Shown here in pieces: positions 58,502 to 64,000 of a stretch of 64,000 bases of DNA (its first letter is position 1; every line of letters begins with the position of its first letter). Location: NCBI GenBank assembly GCA_907165135.1, contig OU015567.1, positions 14,575,001 through 14,639,000 of the forward strand, read 5' to 3'. The notes beneath the pieces were generated by a model. It saw only the letters and a program-made list of their open reading frames with translations. It made no database searches and was not told where the DNA came from. Position numbers and translations under genes: made by a program. Source of the DNA: Oikopleura dioica. Lineage: Eukaryota > Chordata > Appendicularia > Copelata > Oikopleuridae.

Positions 58502-58739
58502 CTCGGCTCAACAACCAGTGTAGAAAACCTAAGTCAGGTTTTAAATTTCTAAAATGAAAAGCCGCGTAGCGGCTTTTAAACGAAGCCGCAAAGCGGCTTC
58601 GCTAATATTTTAAAATAGATAAGAGTAATCGTGCTGCGAAGCCGCTTCGCGGCTTCGTTTTGAAAAAGCCGCTACGCGGCTTTTCATTTTAGCTCTTCAA
58701 ACGCTGAATCAGGTTTTCTACACAGGTCGCCGTGCCCAG
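58502..58739. mobile_element. hAT-like MITE, full GC-hairpin type
   Basis: Ends CTCGGCTCAACAACCAGTGT ... CACAGGTCGCCGTGCCCAG. The interior contains the complete palindromic words AAAAGCCGCGTAGCGGCTTT and GAAGCCGCTTCGCGGCTTCG. Flanks TGGAAAAA / TGGAAAAT match in 7 of 8 bases. Confidence 0.8.
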
Positions 58740-59242
58740 TGGAAAATAGCTTGATTCAAAGCTGGAAGTTTTTCATTTTCTGTTTTATCATTTATTTTTG
58801 GAGTTTGATATAATTTCCTGAAAGCAGCTCTTCGATTTTCCCATCAATCGAGCAGCAGGTGTTTGTTAATGATTTCTATTATATTGTTTTGGCTTTTGGT
58901 GACTTGCGGTGACGGTTATCAGGCGGAAGTCTGGTTCAGCTCGTTATTCTACTCTCAAAATAATCATTTCTGTGACGGGACGAGCCTTCCGGTTGCTAAT
59001 CAGCCCTTGTCAGTCCAAATCTCAGCCCCACGCTATAGACACAACGTAGAGGGCTAAAAGGCAAACTTAATTATGAAATGGCCACCATTCGTGCATATGA
59101 CAGCTTCCTACCTTCTAAAAAGCCAAACAAAGTTTAGACAACTCTATTTGAAACGCTAGAAAAAGATTACGCTTGCAGAATATCCTTGAATTCAAGTTTT
59201 CAGGATGCAAAGCGGAGCCCTTTTTTGATCTATAAAACTCAA

Positions 59243-59357
59243 AACTCGGCTCGAAAAACTGTAGAAATCCTGAGTCAGGGTCTTGAGAGCGAAGCGGCTT
59301 TCCTAAAAGCTCTTTTCGGACCCTGACTCAGGTTTTCTACACAGTTTTTCGAGTCCA
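59243..59357. mobile_element. hAT-like MITE, short copy
   Basis: Ends ACTCGGCTCGAAAAACTGTA ... TACACAGTTTTTCGAGTCCA, with AATCCTGAGTCAGGG and CCTGACTCAGGTTT inside. Only one short GC segment in the interior. Confidence 0.75.
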
Positions 59358-59771
59358 GGCTCAGGATCTTTGAGTTATTTCATTACCATTTTGGTTAGGT
59401 TTAATATTTACAAAAGCTGTCCTAAAGTGTACGAGCAAAGTACAGAACGCCTCATTTTTGACATTTGGAGTTTATTTATTCAACCTCCAAGTTCTATTTT
59501 CATTTTCTCGCGCGACGTTCCGATTATTTACGAGCCGCGCCAATGGTTATTCCCTGGCCAAAACAAGAGAATTTAATTGAAATAAAGCGATTTACGAGAA
59601 TTAATTATTACGCTTCGTTATTATTGTTCATTTAACACTACTAAAGTTGTAAAATCGAGCAATGCTTTTCTCACACTTTTTCAATCAAAATAAAACTCGA
59701 CCTAAGTTCCCAGAATAGCTGCTTTCTGGAGGATGTTTTTATGGAGCTACTTCTAGTACCGTTCTCGCGGC

Positions 59772-59988
59772 CTGGGCTCGGCAGCCTGTGAAGGAAACCT
59801 GAGTTAGGGCCAGAAAGAGCTGAAATGAAAAGCCGCGCAGCGGCTTTTATAAAAATGAAGCCGCGAAGTGGCTTCACCAGAATTTTTCGAGACTGTAATT
59901 GTAATAGTTGCGAAGCCGCATCGGGGCTTTTCATTTCTGCTCTTTCTGACCCTGACTCAGGTTTTCTACACTGGCTGCCGAGCCCAGT
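59772..59988. mobile_element. hAT-like MITE
   Basis: Ends CTGGGCTCGGCAGCCTGTGA ... CACTGGCTGCCGAGCCCAG; flanks CTCGCGGC / TTCGCGGC (7 of 8). GC hairpins present in the interior. Confidence 0.8.
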
Positions 59989-59999
59989 TCGCGGCTTTA

Positions 60000-62957
60000 G
60001 GGAATCTTGAAGCTAGCCTGAGAGACCAAAGGTTTGAGAGATGCTAAAGATTGGCAATTAGCTATTGCATTTATTGCATAAGAATTGACATGTGTTCCAC
60101 ATAAAGGCGCGAGCGATAAGGAAAGGAGGGTTCTAGGAAAGGATGATATCCCAACGTGAAGTTGGCATTTAGATCTGCAAGAAATTTCTCTTATCTCTAC
60201 TAGAACCCACACGATGTCTAAACCCAGTTGAGCATATTTTATTTTATAGTTCTTTTTGGTTGATAATGCTCATGAGCGTTGGTAACTCAGTAAGGAGAAT
60301 GCCGTTATCAGCAACGTCGAGGGCACCCTAGCCGGGTTTGTTCCCTTTCGGGCAGCTAGAGTGGGGACCTCGGCGATGTGCCCAAAGCGCGCTCAAAGCT
60401 CATGGTTCCGCGCTCTTATGATGGCATCCCTGCAGGCCCCGTCCATGACCCTGTGTTTCTTTCGAAACCACAGCGGAGATTTCTGGTAGCGAGCAGGAGA
60501 GTCAAAATTCGATGCTGCGGGATGATCGATGTCGCAGGCAACAGTCTGACATGGCAGATGTCTTCATAGTTGGACAAAGAAGAGCTTTTTTAATCGCCAC
60601 CATCAACTGAAGCGGGGTTTTATGGTTTCTAGCGATGAAGGGAAGAAAAATGAGTTGTCATGAAAAATCATTTTTATGAAAATAATCAAGGATATTTTAT
60701 GATTTTGGAACTATTTGACCTAAATTTAGGACTAAGGAACTATTGAGAAAGATTATAAAAGCTTAAATTTTCGAAAAAAGAGGAATGATGTTTTGAAAAT
60801 AGCTTTGAAACGAAAAAAAGGTGTGAGAAGATGAGGATGAAATGGAGAAATAATCGAGTGAAAGGGAAGAATTTGGCCGACGATTGAAGTTCGAGTGGTG
60901 GTGTTTGTTTTTCCTGGTGCTGAACGCGAGACGTATAATTATAGCGCGCCCGTCGAGAGAGTGTTAGCCGCTGAGTGCCAAATACACAGCTGATTGAACG
61001 GGCCGCAATTACCACGCAACAAATCTACGCTTCTTTGTGCGAATGATATTGTTTGCGACTTAGATAACCAAAGTTACGAAGCTTCAGTCTTGGTTCATTT
61101 AGTATTTTTTAAACAAGGCTTCTTTTTTAAAGTTTCTTACTAGGAATAACTTCTCGCCCAAGAACCACCGCAGCGCCAGAAAGATGGATGGCCAAGGAAG
61201 TAATTTACCAATCTGCAAATAATTTCTTAAAAACCGACTCCAGATAGTCTGCGCACTCGCGTTTGAAGTTCCCACCCGCGAGCCATCGTACATCACACTT
61301 TTATGAACTTGATTTTCCAAATCGCGGAAATAGGTGTCAGATAATGCCAAAACCCAGGCAGGTACCCAGTCGACTGGGCTTTGGGGATTTCCTTCCGATC
61401 AATTTCAAGGCGCCAGAAATGTAGTACTACTCGGATAAACGATTTATCAAAGAAAATCATTGTTTTATTGAGGCTTTATTTTCAAGTCTACGGAAATACT
61501 GTCTCAGACGATTTCAGCTTCAAGCTCGATTTTTCCAAAAATTAATTGAAAAATAATCGGTATATTTTTAAATAAAAATATACACAAGAAGATCCTAATG
61601 ACAAGTTTTTCCTAAGAAAGTACTGTAGCCTGAATGGAATTGAACAGAATCACAGTTTTTATTGAGTTGGCCATATTTCACCTGAACAGGGCCTGGCTGA
61701 CGCGGCTCTATTTGAGTTATCTGGATACTGACAATTTCTTTATCCCTTCCGCTTTCTTCAAAGGTACAATTGCCAGCGCCAGCAGATGCATCCTGTCGCT
61801 AATGCCACACAATGTCTTGTTCTACACGCAAAATCTGGAATATCTTCTGACACAAAAAGTCGAAAACTAAGAGCGGAATTTGTCAACAGAGATTAAAAAT
61901 AAATAAAAAGGACAGGTATTTTTCTTACAGTGTTCTATAAATGGGGGTTAGGCTTAGGGGGCTGGGAGTACCTTATGGGGGGTCCCAGGGGGCGAAGCCC
62001 CTGGGTTAGGCTTTTGGGGGCCCTGGGGTTAGGGTTATCAAATTAGGGTTAGGGTTAGCAAATTACTGTATCTGCGAGTATTCTAAAAAGGCCAGGGTTA
62101 TTGAGGGTGATGTGCAGAGTGAGAGTACAAACTGACAGCATAAAAACCATCTGGCTTTGCTCGGAACTCGACGCTCGCTGTTTCCTGAAAGCCCCGTGGC
62201 GTGAGAATTTCTCAACACCAATAAAACTATATCTCAAATGCAGTCGTAAATTTCTCTGCACCCTTGCGCACTTACGCGTCTCGGGGCGAAAGAGCCACGG
62301 CTTCGAGGGGAAAGAGTTCGGCGGAAGTAACTTGTCAAATGGATTAACGATCACAACGTGTTAAAATTTACGGACTGCAGTCAAATAAATGTCACAAAGC
62401 ACTCCCCGAGAGCGATAACGATTCTTTGGGCACACACCTGGCCAAAAGTCCACTTAGCCACTTAGGCTCGTAAATTTATGGGAGCACGAATATCTAGCGG
62501 CTCTTAAGGGACTACACATCACTTCTAGTCTTGAGAATCATTTCGTTAAAACAGTAGTCGACTTTAAAACAGGACGAACAGCGGTTTTCTGTGAGTTTAG
62601 GGCATTGTTCAATTTGTTAGTTCAACAAAATCTGGCGAAGATTTGAAATTGTTTTACCAAAAAAGGCCACTGTCGTCTTAATTAATCCATCAAGCAATTC
62701 CTAAGGCGATCATCGAAAAGCCTCGGCGCACAATGACAACGCCTGGTTCTTGTTCTCTTTTTATACGTTTCCGAAAAGGCACAGATTTCGGACACTTTTC
62801 AATCTAACGATCAATGGCCTGTTGGTTTTACAAATCTGGCTAAAGAGGAATTTTTGAAGAGTTTCACTGGAGTTTAGAGTTTTATTGAATAAGAACCAAC
62901 TTCATTTACGAAGCACTCTATTGGAAATATTCTATAACTTTTAGCCTATCACGTAGT
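60000..62957. other. Intergenic region with no convincing gene
   Basis: Short frames only. Includes a mildly GC-rich stretch (60290-60560) with a 64-codon frame that I cannot support as a gene, and the G-rich repeat near 62 kb. Confidence 0.4.
61940..62070. repeat. G-rich TTAGGG-like degenerate repeat (copy B)
   Basis: Contains GGGGGTTAGGCTTAGGGGG, GGGGGGTCCCAGGGGGCGAA, GGGTTAGGC and GGGGTTAGGGTT...TTAGGGTTAGGGTTAG. Same order of words as copy A at 12174-12265. Confidence 0.55.
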
Positions 62958-63188
62958 CTGGGCTCGGCAACCTGTGTAGAAAACCTGAGTCAGGAGCTGA
63001 AAGATCACAAATGAAAAGCCGCGAAGCGGCTTTTTTAAAACGAAGCCGCAAAGCGGCTTTGCCAGAATTTGAATATCGACTGTAAAGGAAGTTTTGCGGC
63101 TTTGTTTTTAAAAAAGCCGCTTTGCGGCTTTTCATTTGTGATCTTTCAGATCCTGACTCAGGTTTTCTACACAGGTTGCCGAGCCCAG
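62958..63188. mobile_element. hAT-like MITE, best-preserved termini
   Basis: Ends CTGGGCTCGGCAACCTGTGT and ACACAGGTTGCCGAGCCCAG are exact inverted copies that extend inward through AGAAAACCTGAGTCAGGA to about 40 bp. Interior AAAAGCCGCGAAGCGGCTTT hairpins. Flanks CACGTAGT / TACGAAGT match in 6 of 8. Confidence 0.85.
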
Positions 63189-64000
63189 TACGAAGTAGCA
63201 TCCGTAGAGATCGCTTCGTGAAAAGCGCGAGAGCTCTTCCCGCAATTTAAAAGCCCTGTAACTCGTCATTACGTACTGTTACGGGGAGATGCTCAAATTT
63301 GATTTATGCGCCCCTTACGAATGAAAGCTTGGATAGAGTCGCTTTCCGAAGCTCCCCGTTCTGCTTCCGGAAATGTCAAATCTCGCTATCAATCGTGTTT
63401 ACTTGTCGAATCCTCAGTAAGTACTGTATCTCCTCGCTGACTTTGCTATCGAGCAATAATTGCTGTTCCAAACTTTCAATTTCGTAAAGAGCAATTTCGT
63501 ATTTACGCGCGGCTTAAAAAAAGAAAGCTATAGGAAGATAAATCCCAACGCCCCGGAGCAAGATTACTTTTGGTTCACAGGCAGCGCCCCTATCACTCTC
63601 CTTGGATTAGTGCTGAGTACGCGTGATGCTTCCGATTTCGACCCTCTTCAGGAAAATCCTATCTTAGTTCGAGTTCGTCGAGTGCGAGCACAAATACACA
63701 AAATACTCGGCAAGTAATTCTGCCAGCACAAATTCAAATTGTGACCTTGTACTTTGAGAAGTTTACAATCCCCCCTTTCGAATTGTAATTTGAAATTCAT
63801 CTTTCACATCGTAAATCATAAAAATTTACTAAGATGATAATCCAAAAGTGATATTTTTTCTGACGTCAAATTGTTCAAAGAGCAGTTTCCAGGACTAGAA
63901 CTATCACCAGTAGCGCAGTGACAGAACGTCACTTTCGCTCAATTTCAAAGAGAGCCGCCGCAGGTGCATTCGATGACAGTAGTGGACAAGCATAATCCCC
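63189..64000. other. Window end, no gene seen
   Basis: AT-rich DNA. An 85-codon frame at 63460-63717 and others are not protein-like enough to call. Confidence 0.35.

Noticed and set aside
60240-60570. GC-richer stretch considered as a tRNA, SINE or small gene
   Set aside because: No A/B box pair or cloverleaf could be drawn, and the 64-codon frame lacks protein character.
1-64000. CRISPR arrays, bacterial operons or ribosome-binding sites
   Set aside because: Spliced animal genes throughout; direct repeats seen have transposon or satellite structure, not regular spacer arrays.

Overview
The window is animal nuclear DNA. The best fit is a larvacean tunicate close to Oikopleura. Conserved metazoan genes (grainyhead, iRhom, cohesin STAG, DPY19L, SQR, Pax2/5/8, CDK1, Argonaute) are packed on both strands. 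Their introns are mostly 37-70 nt. Seven introns placed by homology or reading phase appear to use a GA-AG boundary instead of GT-AG. Several start codons lie a few bases after a 3' splice acceptor, and some genes follow one another within tens of bases, which suggests operons with spliced-leader trans-splicing. A diverged CDK1 paralogue fits the CDK1 expansion known in O. dioica. The species is inferred, not proven.

Layout. 1-3.9 kb: end of a mobile element with a tyrosine recombinase, a gag-like ORF, an unrecognised third ORF, and a 46-bp direct repeat carrying a lox-like inverted core. 4.0-6.3 kb (-): grainyhead-like factor. 7.4-14.2 kb (-): iRhom-type rhomboid pseudoprotease with many N-terminal exons. 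14.2-18.7 kb: no gene seen, two repeat elements. 18.75-22.1 kb (+): three-finger JAZ/matrin-type protein with an antisense SGNH-hydrolase-like gene inside its last intron. 22.6-28.5 kb (+): cohesin STAG with a very long, repetitive S/T/R-rich tail. 28.6-33.8 kb (+): a tight cluster (unknown protein, degenerate cyclophilin-like membrane protein, DPY19L C-mannosyltransferase). 34.0-35.5 kb (-): sulfide:quinone oxidoreductase, head to head with an N4BP2L-type P-loop kinase (+, 35.9-37.0 kb).

37-42 kb: repeat-rich block bounded by inverted repeats and containing a 21-bp satellite folded back on itself. 42.3-45.3 kb (+): Pax2/5/8-type gene. 46.4-47.6 kb (+): TMEM200-like two-span membrane protein. 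48.0-49.2 kb (+): CDK1-like kinase with PPTSLRE in place of PSTAIRE. 49.9-53.3 kb (+): AGO-clade Argonaute with all four slicer residues replaced but the 5'-phosphate pocket kept. 53.3-64 kb: no convincing gene, but many transposon remnants, including a 945-bp foldback element with a perfect 10-bp target duplication.

A hAT-like MITE family (about 13 copies, two with exact 8-bp target duplications) is scattered through introns and intergenic DNA. Exon coordinates quoted to the base were checked for reading-phase continuity by hand; those marked approximate were not resolved.
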